DNA of 64,000 nucleotides from Candidatus Tisiphia endosymbiont of Nedyus quadrimaculatus (GTDB taxonomy: Bacteria > Pseudomonadota > Alphaproteobacteria > Rickettsiales > Rickettsiaceae): assembly GCF_964059235.1 (NCBI RefSeq), contig NZ_OZ060452.1:682001-746000 (forward strand). Direction: 5' to 3'. The position numbers and the translations under genes were made by a program. The notes under the pieces were generated by a model. It had not been told where the DNA came from. It ran no database searches and saw only the letters and a program-made list of their open reading frames with translations. This document shows, in pieces, positions 1 to 8,351 of this stretch (position 1 is the stretch's first letter; each line of letters opens with the position of its first letter).

Positions 1-2
1 TG

Positions 3-470
3 ATGTATCAGATTTTTAGCATGATTTGCTATCTATTGCTTGTTCTAATCATGAGTTCATCAGCCTATGGGAAACATCCGTACTCAAAGCATTCGAGTAT
101 GGATAAATTATATATTAATTCTGACAATTTAGTAATTGATCAAACTAAGAATCAAGCTTGTTTTACAGGAGAGGTGATTTTGTGGTTTGATGATATAATG
201 GTAAAAACAACTAATTTAGAAATTTTTTATAAAACAGTTGATAATAAAAAAACTATTGATTACATCTCTATACCGTCAAGATTGACTGCTAAGAGGAATA
301 ATGGTCAAGAGTTACTAACTGCTACTTCTGCAAAATATTTTGTAGAAAGAAAAGAACTAGTACTGCTTGGTGATGTAATAGTACAGAATCAGGATGGTAT
401 TATAAAAACTGACAAACTAGTATATTATACGGAACTCAATAATATAGATTATAGCAAATCAAAAAATTAG
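3..470 (+). CDS. lptA: LptA/OstA-like lipopolysaccharide transport periplasmic protein
   Basis: Predicted periplasmic bridge protein that carries lipopolysaccharide from the inner-membrane Lpt complex to the outer membrane. The 155-residue product opens with a hydrophobic signal segment (about residues 5-20, ending SSSAYG). An OstA/LptA-type beta repeat region follows, seen in stretches such as DQTKNQACFTGEV and LVLLGDVIVQNQDG. The length fits the LptA family. The start overlaps a TGA (tgATG) at the window edge, which suggests translational coupling to an upstream gene, probably lptC, outside the window. The LptB ATPase follows after 23 bp, so this is very likely an lpt operon. Sequence identity to LptA is weak, as is usual for the family, so operon context carries much of the call. 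Confidence 0.82.
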   Translation: MYQIFSMICYLLLVLIMSSSAYGKHPYSKHSSMDKLYINSDNLVIDQTKNQACFTGEVILWFDDIMVKTTNLEIFYKTVDNKKTIDYISIPSRLTAKRNNGQELLTATSAKYFVERKELVLLGDVIVQNQDGIIKTDKLVYYTELNNIDYSKSKN

Positions 471-493
471 TTATGTAAGAAATTTTTTAAAGT

Positions 494-1231
494 ATGTCGC
501 ATTTAATAATAGAGAAATTACAAGTAAGTAGTATTTCAAAATCTTATAATAAGAGAGTGATCCTAAACGACGTATCTCTTCAATTAAAAACAGGAGAAAT
601 AGTTGGTCTTTTTGGTCCAAACGGTGCAGGTAAAACTACCTGTTTTAGTATTATTATAGGACTTACCAAACCAGATAGTGGAGCATTATTTTATAATGAT
701 CATGATATTACTCATTTACCGATTTATTTAAGAGCTAGGTTTGGCTTTAGCTATCTTCCTCAAGAACCATCAATTTTTCGTGGGCTATCTGTAGGAGATA
801 ATATTAGATTAATGCTAGAGGTTTTAGAACATGACCAAGAAATTATCGAACAAAAAACATTAGATTTGCTTAAAGAATTTTCTATTCTTCATCTAAAAGA
901 CATGCCAGCAATAGGATTATCCGGCGGAGAAAGACGTAGGCTAGAAATCGCAAGAACAATAGCACTAGATCCCAAATTTATTATGCTTGACGAACCACTT
1001 GCAGGCATTGATCCGTTAGCAATTGAGGATCTTAAAAATTTGATTGTTCACTTACGTAACCGCAATATCGGCATCCTAATTACCGATCACAATGTTAGAG
1101 ATACTCTTAATATAGTTGATAGAGCCTATGTTATTTACGAAGGAAAAGTCCTATTAGAAGGAACTCCACAAGAAATAGCCACAAGCTATCAAGTAAAGGA
1201 AGTATATCTAGGGCAATCTTTTTGTTTGTAA
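494..1231 (+). CDS. lptB: LptB, lipopolysaccharide export ABC transporter ATPase
   Basis: Cytoplasmic ATPase that powers extraction of lipopolysaccharide from the inner membrane with LptF and LptG. The 245-residue protein has a complete ABC nucleotide-binding domain: Walker [10 protein letters not shown] (about residues 41-49), Q-loop in YLPQEPSIFRGLSV, signature LSGGERRR, Walker B FIMLDEP and the switch histidine in LITDHNVRDTL. The sequence GLSVGDNI after the Q-loop and the ERRRLEIAR stretch are typical of LptB rather than of amino-acid transporters. It lies directly downstream of the LptA-like gene. The partner permeases are not in this window. Confidence 0.95.
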   Translation: MSHLIIEKLQVSSISKSYNKRVILNDVSLQLKTGEIVGLFGPNGAGKTTCFSIIIGLTKPDSGALFYNDHDITHLPIYLRARFGFSYLPQEPSIFRGLSVGDNIRLMLEVLEHDQEIIEQKTLDLLKEFSILHLKDMPAIGLSGGERRRLEIARTIALDPKFIMLDEPLAGIDPLAIEDLKNLIVHLRNRNIGILITDHNVRDTLNIVDRAYVIYEGKVLLEGTPQEIATSYQVKEVYLGQSFCL

Positions 1232-1282
1232 TAATAGACTTCTTGCCATCAGCAATTATAAATTCACGCTGGCAAAGCTTTC

Positions 1283-1481
1283 CATAGTACCCTACATTTT
1301 TTATATAACCACTATTAAAATGGCTGCTGATCGTCATTGCGAGGAGTCGCTGAAAGCGACGACGCGGCAATCCAGGATACGCGAAGCGTACTAGAAAAAA
1401 CAGCTTCGCTGTTTACCTAGATCGCCACGGCATCTAAAGATGCCTCGCGATGACGATTATAGAAAAATGTAGGGTACTATG
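1283..1481. mobile_element. MITE family A, copy 1 (19-bp inverted ends, 9-bp target duplication)
   Basis: A 199-bp non-coding element starts with CATAGTACCCTACATTTTT and ends with its exact inverse complement. It is flanked by AAAGCTTTC (1274-1282) and AAAGCCTTC (1482-1490), a 9-bp direct duplication with one mismatch. The interior holds the common rickettsial palindrome with TCATTGCGAGG on one side and CGCGATGACG on the other. A second copy is at 4643-4845. No transposase of matching ends is in the window, so it is presumably mobilised in trans. It fills most of the gap between lptB and pgeF. Confidence 0.85.
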
Positions 1482-1545
1482 AAAGCCTTCCCGCGTAGAG
1501 GCTGTTAAACCAATGTCTTACATTGAACTCAGGTTAGTTAATAAT

Positions 1546-2280
1546 TTATGCTTTAATTACAATAGTAGATAATATGGTACGGTTATATAATTCTCCAGTA
1601 TGGCAGGCACGTCGATAACTTGGATATTTCTCAGGGTTAGTATATGTATCTTCTAGCATCCTTGTTATATCTTTAATACCCGCTTTTTGCAGTTGAAGTT
1701 CTACATAAGCTGGTAAATCGAACATATAATGCTTTGTTCTCAAAGAGGCACTAAAAAACTTTGAGTTCTCAGCCCGCTGCTTTATAAAATTATCGTAAAA
1801 TTCTTGGTCTACCTCATAAGAATATTGTTGAATACTAGGGCAAATAATAGCCTTAATATTTTTTGCTCCTTTCTCATGCATTAGTTCTACCAAATTATTA
1901 GTGATACCAGCTTTAGCTCCACGCCAACCACAATGAGCTACCCCTATAACCTTACCATCTTCGCTACTAAGTAGAATAGGAACGCAATCAGCAGTTTGTA
2001 CTGTTAGTACTAGATTTTTTTTGGTAGTAACTGCCCCATCAGCTTCGGGGTCAGTCTCAATATCACTATCAGCATCAATAACTTTGTTACCATGCACTTG
2101 CTGTAGGATAACAATATTCTCGGCATCATAATGTTTAACTACTGTTAGCCGATTATTCTCGACACTTTCTAAGATACTAGAGTCACCCAACTTATTTTTT
2201 TTACTATAAATATGACTAGATTGCTTGAAGCTTCCATCAAAAATTTTATAATAAACTTTATTTTTTATAAACTCATCCAT
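1546..2280 (-). CDS. pgeF: PgeF/YfiH-family protein (peptidoglycan editing factor, multicopper polyphenol oxidase fold)
   Basis: A 244-residue member of the YfiH/Cu-oxidase_4 family. Relatives are linked to removal of wrongly incorporated residues from muropeptide precursors, and some show purine nucleoside phosphorylase or laccase-like activity. Family motifs are intact: QQVHGNKV, the metal-site stretch QTADCVPILL, and GVAHCGWRGAKAGI, which supply the conserved His and Cys ligands. The C-terminal part has YRRACHTGE, also typical. Its ATG directly abuts the ATG of the divergent gene on the other strand, and a plausible ribosome site (AGGGTGG) lies inside that neighbour. Which of the proposed family activities applies here cannot be read from the sequence. 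Confidence 0.88.
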   Translation of the reverse strand: MDEFIKNKVYYKIFDGSFKQSSHIYSKKNKLGDSSILESVENNRLTVVKHYDAENIVILQQVHGNKVIDADSDIETDPEADGAVTTKKNLVLTVQTADCVPILLSSEDGKVIGVAHCGWRGAKAGITNNLVELMHEKGAKNIKAIICPSIQQYSYEVDQEFYDNFIKQRAENSKFFSASLRTKHYMFDLPAYVELQLQKAGIKDITRMLEDTYTNPEKYPSYRRACHTGELYNRTILSTIVIKA

Positions 2281-3156
2281 ATGACCACCCTACAGAAATT
2301 TATCCATACACTATCAGATCATTTGCAACAGAACAATGCTTTACAAAAAATCATTAACAAATTTCGAACAGACTACTCACTAATAGCTTGCATAGGAGTG
2401 GAAATAGAATTTTATTTAAGCAAAAATATTGATCCACTTGAATTTCAGACTCTACTTGGAATAGCAGTTAAGAAAGAAAAAGGAGCTAATCAATTTGAGG
2501 TAGATTTGCCGCCTTCCACTAACATAATTGAGTATATAGAAAAAATTAGTAGCACTAAGTCTAAAATACAAATTATTGCAGAAAAATTACGGGGTAATGT
2601 AAATTTTTCTGCCAAACCATTTGCAAGCGATTATGGTAATAGTATGCATTTTCATGTAAATTTTATATCCCCAAATGATTTGGAGAATTGTATACTTAAT
2701 ATTGATCTAATGGGTCAAAGTATCTGTCATTATATGCTTGACACTTTCTTGATATTCATGCCAAATGAAGATGATTACCTTCGTTTGGATAAGAATTTTA
2801 TGGCACCAACTAATGTATCTTTTGGTAATAATAATAGAACTGTTGCACTGCGTATCCCTGACCTATCGCCTAAAAGACTAGAACATAGAATAGCAAATCC
2901 ACTAACTAATCCTTATTTGGCAATTTTTACTATTTTAAACTCTATATTTCTAGGTCTAAAATTTCCTGATAAAATAAATAATATCAACAAAATATATGGC
3001 AATGCTTTTGATCAACAATATAATTTAGTGTCATTCCCCAAATCATTAACAGAAGCATTAGAGCTATTTAATTTGGAGTTTTTTATATACCTAAATAATA
3101 GACAAAGAGAACTAGCTACTCTAGAATCACTACTAGAAATAATGAAGAAATTATAG
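2281..3156 (+). CDS. Glutamine-synthetase-like catalytic-domain protein
   Basis: Diverged relative of the glutamine synthetase catalytic domain, about 291 residues against roughly 450 for a full enzyme. Recognisable pieces appear in family order: GVEIEFY (metal-binding strand), NSMHFHVNF (compare GSGMHFHQ), NNRTVALRIPD (ATP/glutamate loop) and RLEHRIANPLTNPYLAIF (compare RIEFRFPDPSANPYL). The N-terminal beta-grasp domain appears missing or very short, so classical glutamine synthesis is doubtful. A gamma-glutamyl ligase role or a decayed function are alternatives. The ATG at 2281 is chosen because it does not overlap pgeF; in-frame starts back to 2212 exist, and none has a clear ribosome site. 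The last base of its stop is shared with the GTG of the next gene. Confidence 0.6.
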   Translation: MTTLQKFIHTLSDHLQQNNALQKIINKFRTDYSLIACIGVEIEFYLSKNIDPLEFQTLLGIAVKKEKGANQFEVDLPPSTNIIEYIEKISSTKSKIQIIAEKLRGNVNFSAKPFASDYGNSMHFHVNFISPNDLENCILNIDLMGQSICHYMLDTFLIFMPNEDDYLRLDKNFMAPTNVSFGNNNRTVALRIPDLSPKRLEHRIANPLTNPYLAIFTILNSIFLGLKFPDKINNINKIYGNAFDQQYNLVSFPKSLTEALELFNLEFFIYLNNRQRELATLESLLEIMKKL

Positions 3157-3881
3157 TGTTACAAACTTTAAAAAAAAGTACTTTAAAAATCGGTAATTGC
3201 CAAGTTCAATTATTACCTTTATTACTTACTATATTAGCATTTGTAATTCTCTTATCACTTGGGTTTTGGCAAATTGCTAGATTACAGGAAAAAGAACTGT
3301 TTTTAAGTTCAATGAAAAATAATCTTAATAATCCGCCAATTGATATAAAAACACTTAGTGGACATAAATTATATGCTAAAATAAGGGCGAACGGTCATTT
3401 TCTAGCGGGTAAGAATTTACATCTTTATGGACGCAGATCAATGTCCACTGAAAAAGAAGGTTATTATTTAGTTACCCCATTTCAAACTGATGATAACAAG
3501 ATAATCTTGGTTGTACTAGGGTGGTTTGCTGGGAGGCATAAAGAAAATATTGATAATATAATAGATAACTCTATGGAAATCACAGGTGTAATTCTTCCCG
3601 GTGAAAAAACAAAGATGTTTGTACTGGATAATGATGTTAAAAACAATGTTTGGTTTACCTTGGATTTAACTCAATGCTCTGATGTTCTTGGCTTAAAATT
3701 AGAAGATTTTTATTTAATTATGGAGGGTAATAACAATCGATCTGATATTCTTAAAAGTTTGTCGATTAAAAATTTGCTGAATGTCAGAAATGATCATTTA
3801 GAATATGCCATAACTTGGTTTGCATTAGCGATTTCATTAGCAGTAATTTTTGTGATTTGTAACTTGTCTAAAAGAAATTAG
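3156..3881 (+). CDS. SURF1-family cytochrome c oxidase assembly protein
   Basis: Inner-membrane assembly factor for the aa3-type cytochrome c oxidase, thought to act in heme a insertion. The 241-residue protein has the two-helix SURF1 plan. The first membrane segment, at about residues 20-40, ends in LGFWQIARLQEK, the conserved SURF1 opening. The soluble periplasmic domain contains HFLAGKNLHLYGR, GYYLVTPFQ and LVVLGWF, and a second membrane helix lies near the C-terminus (about 215-235). The start is GTG, overlapping the previous stop by one base (TAGTG), so expression is probably coupled. No other oxidase genes are nearby. Confidence 0.88.
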   Translation: MLQTLKKSTLKIGNCQVQLLPLLLTILAFVILLSLGFWQIARLQEKELFLSSMKNNLNNPPIDIKTLSGHKLYAKIRANGHFLAGKNLHLYGRRSMSTEKEGYYLVTPFQTDDNKIILVVLGWFAGRHKENIDNIIDNSMEITGVILPGEKTKMFVLDNDVKNNVWFTLDLTQCSDVLGLKLEDFYLIMEGNNNRSDILKSLSIKNLLNVRNDHLEYAITWFALAISLAVIFVICNLSKRN

Positions 3882-3889
3882 AGTGTATA

Positions 3890-4040
3890 TATACTCGGTG
3901 AACTTCAAGAATTGGCGGCGTCGTATCAAAGATCTGTGCTACTCACGTACTAATGTACGCTCCGCTGCTCGACTTTGACACTCCTAGCTCTTCTTGAAGT
4001 TGACCTTCGTCTACCCAACTCGTGAAATCATAGCAGTATA
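3890..4040 (+). repeat. Palindromic repeat family D, copy 1
   Basis: A 151-bp repeat bounded by TATACTCGGTGAACTTC on the left and a CAGTATA end on the right. Its core carries inverted arms AACTTCAAGAATTGGC and CTTCTTGAAGTTGACC. A near-identical copy in inverse orientation lies at 6754-6905 and a shorter one at 62969-63088. Between surf1 and bcp it is the only content. Confidence 0.7.
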
Positions 4041-4104
4041 CTCTTCTGCTTTTTAAATCACAGGAGTATACACTAGTTAATAAAATAAATATAAAGGAGT
4101 AGTT

Positions 4105-4572
4105 ATGACATTAAAAATAGGCGATACTGCACCAAATTTTACTATGCCAATAGGTGATAATAGTAAAATCAATTTGTCAGATTTAGCAGGAAAGGTTGTT
4201 GTATTATATTTTTATCCTAAAGATGATACGCCAGGTTGTACTATCGAAGCCGGTGACTTTAATAAATTAAAACTAGAATTTGAAAAAATGAATGCTGTCA
4301 TTATTGGTGTATCAAAGGATGACTTAAATTCTCACGATAAATTCAAGAAAAAATATTGTTTGGATTTTGATCTTGCATCAGATTCTAATTCCGATACTTG
4401 TGAAAAATATGGAGTTTGGGTAGAAAAATCAATGTTTGGTAAGAAATATATGGGAGTTAATAGAGCTACTTTCTTAATAGACAAAAAAGGCAAGATAGCT
4501 TACATTTGGTCAAAAGTACAAGTGGCTGGACATGCTGAAGACGTATTAAATCAGGTGATGAAAATAATATAA
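4105..4572 (+). CDS. bcp: Thioredoxin-dependent peroxiredoxin Bcp/PrxQ
   Basis: Cytoplasmic peroxidase that reduces hydrogen peroxide and organic hydroperoxides using thioredoxin. The 155-residue protein has the AhpC/TSA fold with the active-site sequence YPKDDTPGCT, placing the peroxidatic cysteine at C45. The resolving cysteine found five residues later in E. coli Bcp is replaced by Gly50; Cys85 (in KKKYCLDF) or Cys99 could serve instead, as in other PrxQ subtypes. VNRATFLIDKKGKI is the usual C-terminal signature. A strong ribosome site (AAAGGAG) precedes the ATG. The gene stands alone between two repeats. Confidence 0.93.
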   Translation: MTLKIGDTAPNFTMPIGDNSKINLSDLAGKVVVLYFYPKDDTPGCTIEAGDFNKLKLEFEKMNAVIIGVSKDDLNSHDKFKKKYCLDFDLASDSNSDTCEKYGVWVEKSMFGKKYMGVNRATFLIDKKGKIAYIWSKVQVAGHAEDVLNQVMKII

Positions 4573-4590
4573 ACATATATGACATGGGGG

Positions 4591-4958
4591 TATACTCAGA
4601 TAGAAAATCAAGAATTGCGTTGTCGTCTTCAGGGATCGTAGGCATAGTATCCTACATTTTTTATATAACCACTATTAAAATGGCTGCTGATCGTCTATTA
4701 GCGAGGAGTCGCTGAAAGCGGCGATGCGGCAATCCAGGATACGCGAAGCGTTACTCTAAAAAAACAGCTTCGCTGTTTACCTAGATCGCCACGGCATCTA
4801 AAGATGCCTCGCGATGACGATTATAGAAAAATGTAGGGTACTATGGATCGTAGGTAGCCACGTACTAAATGTACGCCTAGCACCTCGACCCTTTGATTCC
4901 TGCTACTATCATAATTTTTATTCTATCGTCCATCCACTCTTCATTTACGAGTAGTATA
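4591..4958 (+). repeat. Palindromic repeat family E, copy 1, interrupted by MITE A
   Basis: A repeat running from TATACTCAGATAG to ACGAGTAGTATA. Its uninterrupted form is at 53540-53693. Here it is split by the 203-bp MITE A insertion, with GATCGTAGG duplicated on both sides. Families D and E share outer ends (TATACTCG and AGTATA) but differ inside. Confidence 0.8.
4643..4845. mobile_element. MITE family A, copy 2, inserted in repeat E
   Basis: A 203-bp copy of the element at 1283-1481, with ends CATAGTATCCTACATTTTT and AAAAATGTAGGGTACTATG. Flanks GATCGTAGG (4634-4642) and GATCGTAGG (4846-4854) form a perfect 9-bp target duplication. The empty site is visible in the same window at about 53580-53592 (GGGATCGTAGGTAGCC). 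This proves insertion rather than shared ancestry of the locus. Confidence 0.92.
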
Positions 4959-4959
4959 G

Positions 4960-6450
4960 TTATTGTTCTATACTACTATCATAAGCAAAAGTTAGTGTTA
5001 CAGTTGTACCTATGCCTATTTTACTTTGTAGATCAAATTTACCTTTCATTAGTTCAACCAACTTTCGAGTGAGTGGTAAACCAAGACCAGTCCCTTGATA
5101 TTTTCTGCCAACGGCACTATCAATTTGACCAAATGTTGAGAGTACTTTTGGAATATCTTTCTCATCAATTCCTATACCAGTATCTATAACTTGCACATAA
5201 ACTAGTCCTTGAGATTCATTTTTTTCAGCATGAATTGTTATAGAACCTAATGAGTTGGTGAATTTTATAGAATTAGATAAAAGGTTAAAAAATACTTGTT
5301 TAAGCCTTTTGGGATCTGCTTTTATAATAATATGATCTTTTGGTAGTTTTTCAATTAATGCTACATTCGCTTGGTCAGCTCTTGGTTTCATTATCCTTAT
5401 AGTAGAAGTAATTAATTTATTTAGGTCTAACTCTACAAAATCAACTAATAGCTTGTCAGCAGATGCTTTTGACAAGTCTAATATATCGGTTATTATACCT
5501 AGTAAATGCTTGCCTGCGTTATGAATATCTTTTACATAAACATCATGTTCCTTATTGTAAGGTGTAGACATCATAATTTCTGAAAAACCTATAATAGCAT
5601 TTAGAGGGGTACGCAGCTCATGACTAACATTGGCAAAAAATTTAGTATGAGCAGAACTTTCATTTCTAACCTTAGTTACTGCTTCCTCTAATGCTTTATT
5701 AGCCTCAAATTGCCGATCTATAATTTTTTGTGCATAATTTGTGTTGCTCATAACTATAACTAAAAATATTACCAAAATGATAACAAAAGTTAATAATACT
5801 TTTCTTTCAAGCTCTATAATACTTGACCATAAACCAGTAATATTGGTATGTATCTCTAATACACCATCAACAGGATAGTTCAATGGATCACGGTTTATTA
5901 TTGGGATATAACTTGTTATACAAGATGCTTTCTTTACCTCCCCTGATATATGTAAAATGGCTCTAGGAATTAATAGATGAGTTGTTATCCCTTTAAAAGC
6001 TTTGTTAAAGGCTTGTTCTATACTCAATTCTTTTAAAAAATATCTATCAATTTTGGTAAGAATTTTTTGATACAGAGTATCTTCAGGAAAATTCATGTGA
6101 CTTGTGACTTGAATTGGCGAACTAGTTATAATTTTATTACCTTGTAGATCATATAAAGAAATATAGGCATTAAGATTAACAAAAATATCAACTGAAGTAG
6201 TTGCAAACCTAATAAAATCTGTATCTTGTAATAAATTTATATAACCAAATTCATGTATTTTATCTACAGCAGTTCTATTCCTATCCCAAACATTTTTTGT
6301 ATAAACATCAGCTATTTTAATATTTGTTTCTCCGACTTGCTTTAAAATCATTTCTTCAATAATGAAGTAACGATAATAAATCATATTTACAATAATGTTT
6401 ATAAATAAGCCAATGGATGACAGTCTAACAATATATTTATTTTGAATCAT
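4960..6450 (-). CDS. Membrane sensor histidine kinase (PleC/DivJ-like hybrid-less type)
   Basis: A two-component sensor of 496 residues. An N-terminal membrane helix (about 7-26) and a second helix (about 218-235) enclose a roughly 190-residue periplasmic sensing region without a recognised domain. A HisKA dimerisation domain carries FFANVSHELRTPLNA with phospho-acceptor His277. The HATPase domain has N box LLSNSIKFT, G1 DTGIGI and G2 GTGLGLPL. No receiver domain is fused and no response regulator is adjacent, so the partner is unknown. The kinase core resembles the alphaproteobacterial PleC group; that assignment is inference from motif style. The stop lies 2 bp beyond repeat E. Confidence 0.88.
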   Translation of the reverse strand: MIQNKYIVRLSSIGLFINIIVNMIYYRYFIIEEMILKQVGETNIKIADVYTKNVWDRNRTAVDKIHEFGYINLLQDTDFIRFATTSVDIFVNLNAYISLYDLQGNKIITSSPIQVTSHMNFPEDTLYQKILTKIDRYFLKELSIEQAFNKAFKGITTHLLIPRAILHISGEVKKASCITSYIPIINRDPLNYPVDGVLEIHTNITGLWSSIIELERKVLLTFVIILVIFLVIVMSNTNYAQKIIDRQFEANKALEEAVTKVRNESSAHTKFFANVSHELRTPLNAIIGFSEIMMSTPYNKEHDVYVKDIHNAGKHLLGIITDILDLSKASADKLLVDFVELDLNKLITSTIRIMKPRADQANVALIEKLPKDHIIIKADPKRLKQVFFNLLSNSIKFTNSLGSITIHAEKNESQGLVYVQVIDTGIGIDEKDIPKVLSTFGQIDSAVGRKYQGTGLGLPLTRKLVELMKGKFDLQSKIGIGTTVTLTFAYDSSIEQ

Positions 6451-6585
6451 TAGGTTTGCACATATATTACTTACACATTAGACACAGGACAATATTAAAG
6501 TCATAACCAATAGCTGATATTTCCTTTGTAATTATCATTCCTAATCACGCGAATTCGCATAGGCGTCAACTTAAGAATCTAGCAT

Positions 6586-6675
6586 GTCATTGCGAGGAGA
6601 CCATAAGGTCGACGAAGCAATCTATATGACAAGTTTTATGGATTGCCACGCTCACGTACGTTCGCTCGCAATGAC
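6586..6675. repeat. Rickettsial GTCATTGCGAGG palindromic repeat
   Basis: A 90-bp imperfect palindrome from GTCATTGCGAGGAGACC to CTCGCAATGAC, including GACGAAGCAATCTAT and GGATTGCCACGCTCAC arms. Versions of the same module sit inside MITE A, inside the family C elements at 14179 and 54671, and at 26330-26430. The remainder of the 6451-6753 gap shows nothing else recognisable. Confidence 0.7.
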
Positions 6676-6753
6676 GGTTTAAGCCTTACAACAACGCTTC
6701 GCAATGACGATTTTTTAACTTTCAACAGTTATGCCCAATTACCCTACCCATTG

Positions 6754-6905
6754 TATACTGCTCGTAAATGAAGAGTTGGTAGACGAAGGTCAACTTCAAG
6801 AAGAGCTAGGAGTGTCAAAGTCGAGCAGCGGAGCGTACATTAGTACGTGAGCAGCGGAGATCTTTAGACACGACGACGCCAATTCTTGAAGTTCACCGAG
6901 TATAC
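6754..6905 (-). repeat. Palindromic repeat family D, copy 2 (inverse of 3890-4040)
   Basis: Reads on the minus strand as the copy at 3890-4040, sharing arms CTTCAAGAAGAGCTAGGAGT and CCAATTCTTGAAGTTCACCG. It ends three bases before the stop codon of ctpA, so it forms that gene's 3' flank and could act as a bidirectional hairpin terminator (inference). Confidence 0.7.
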
Positions 6906-6908
6906 CCA

Positions 6909-8288
6909 TTATTTTTTCAATTCATTGCCACTTTTATTAGTCAAGATTAATCCCATAATTAAATCATAAGCTCTAGCAAATTGATAATCTTTTTTATAAA
7001 GATCAGATAATTGTTCTAGAGTATTTTTTGGTTTGGTATTTTTCTTAGTATCATCTGTTTTCTTAATAAGTTCTTTATTTTTATCTGTAGTATCTACTTT
7101 TTTATCATCATTTTTATTATTATCGTTTTTTAGATAATTCTTTAGAGAAGATTCAGAAAATCTATTATCTGTTGATTTTGTTTCGGAATACTCAACTTTT
7201 GCCATCTCAACCACTATGTCAGGTTCAATACCCTCTGCTTGAATTGAACGACCACTAGGAGTGTAATATTTAGCTGTTGTAAGCTTTATAGCAGCTCTAG
7301 GACTAATTGTAGCAAAGCTTTGCACGGACCCTTTACCAAAAGATTTTGTTCCAAGTATTACTGCTCTTTTATGATCTTGCAATGCACCAGCTACGATTTC
7401 TGCAGCTGAAGCAGATCCAACATTAATAAGAGCAACAATCGGGACAGATGGTGCTTTTTCTGCAAATTTATTGCTAGTCAATACCGAGTTACTATTTTTG
7501 CTTCTGCCTTTGGTAGTGACAATTACCCCAGAATCAATAAAATATTCGCTAACCGCAACAGCCTGATCTAACAGACCACCGGGATTGCTACGTAGGTCTA
7601 ATATAATACCTTTTACGCCATTTTTACTGCCATCTTTTAAAGTTCTCATAGATTTTTTTAATTCTGCAATGGTATGTTCGTTAAACATCCCTATTCGTAT
7701 ATAAGCTATATCATTTCTTTCTAAATGAGCTTTTACGGGGGTAATTGTAACTATTTCTCTAGTAAGTTCAATTTCCTTTGGCTTGCTTTCACCTTCCGTG
7801 ATCACCAATAATTTTACCTTTGCCCCTGGTTCTCCACGCATCTCTCTGACCGCTTTATTAAATCCCAAATTTGATACAAACTCATCATTAACCCCCACAA
7901 TATAGTCTCCAGCTTTTATACCTGCCTTATAAGCTGGTAGATCATCAATAGGGGAAATGACTTTGATAGCACCATTGTCATACTGCACTTCAACACCAAT
8001 ACCTCCAAATTCTCCTTTAGTGTGGTCAAGAAAATATTCTAGGTCCTCATCAGTAATGTAGTTAGAATGAGGATCTAGCGAAGTTAACATGCCATCTATA
8101 GCTGCATCTGTCATTTTTTGTTTTTCAGGTTCTTGGACATAGTCTCTATTAACACGTTCAAAGATCTCTTGGAATTGTTTTAAATAAGCTGAATCTGGTA
8201 ATTCTTTCTTCTTTACTTCTTCAGCAAATGTTATATTAGAAAAAATGATAGAACTTGATAATAATATGGTAATTAAACGTAAGAACAT
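6909..8288 (-). CDS. ctpA: Carboxy-terminal processing protease CtpA (S41 family)
   Basis: Periplasmic serine protease that trims or degrades envelope proteins from their C-termini. The 459-residue product has a signal peptide (residues 1-22, cleavage after SNITFA). A PDZ domain at about 90-175 includes GGIGVEV and GEPGAKV. The tail-specific protease core carries LRSNPGGLL, the catalytic Ser294 in GSASAAEI and the catalytic Lys319 in FGKGSVQ, 25 residues later as in the Ser-Lys dyad family. After about residue 360 the protein has a Lys/Asp/Asn-rich low-complexity stretch of about 60 residues before a short folded-looking end; this linker is typical of rickettsial homologues. An upstream TACTCCTGTAATT on the plus strand could supply a ribosome site (AGGAGTA). 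Confidence 0.95.
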   Translation of the reverse strand: MFLRLITILLSSSIIFSNITFAEEVKKKELPDSAYLKQFQEIFERVNRDYVQEPEKQKMTDAAIDGMLTSLDPHSNYITDEDLEYFLDHTKGEFGGIGVEVQYDNGAIKVISPIDDLPAYKAGIKAGDYIVGVNDEFVSNLGFNKAVREMRGEPGAKVKLLVITEGESKPKEIELTREIVTITPVKAHLERNDIAYIRIGMFNEHTIAELKKSMRTLKDGSKNGVKGIILDLRSNPGGLLDQAVAVSEYFIDSGVIVTTKGRSKNSNSVLTSNKFAEKAPSVPIVALINVGSASAAEIVAGALQDHKRAVILGTKSFGKGSVQSFATISPRAAIKLTTAKYYTPSGRSIQAEGIEPDIVVEMAKVEYSETKSTDNRFSESSLKNYLKNDNNKNDDKKVDTTDKNKELIKKTDDTKKNTKPKNTLEQLSDLYKKDYQFARAYDLIMGLILTNKSGNELKK

Positions 8289-8351
8289 AGTACTCCTGTA
8301 ATTTATAAGTAGTTGGTATACTCAAATCATTTGAGTATAGATGATACAATT

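Noticed and set aside
1131-1370. Minus-strand open frame over the lptB end and MITE A
   Set aside because: Half of it is antisense to lptB and half is repeat DNA. The translation has no family features.
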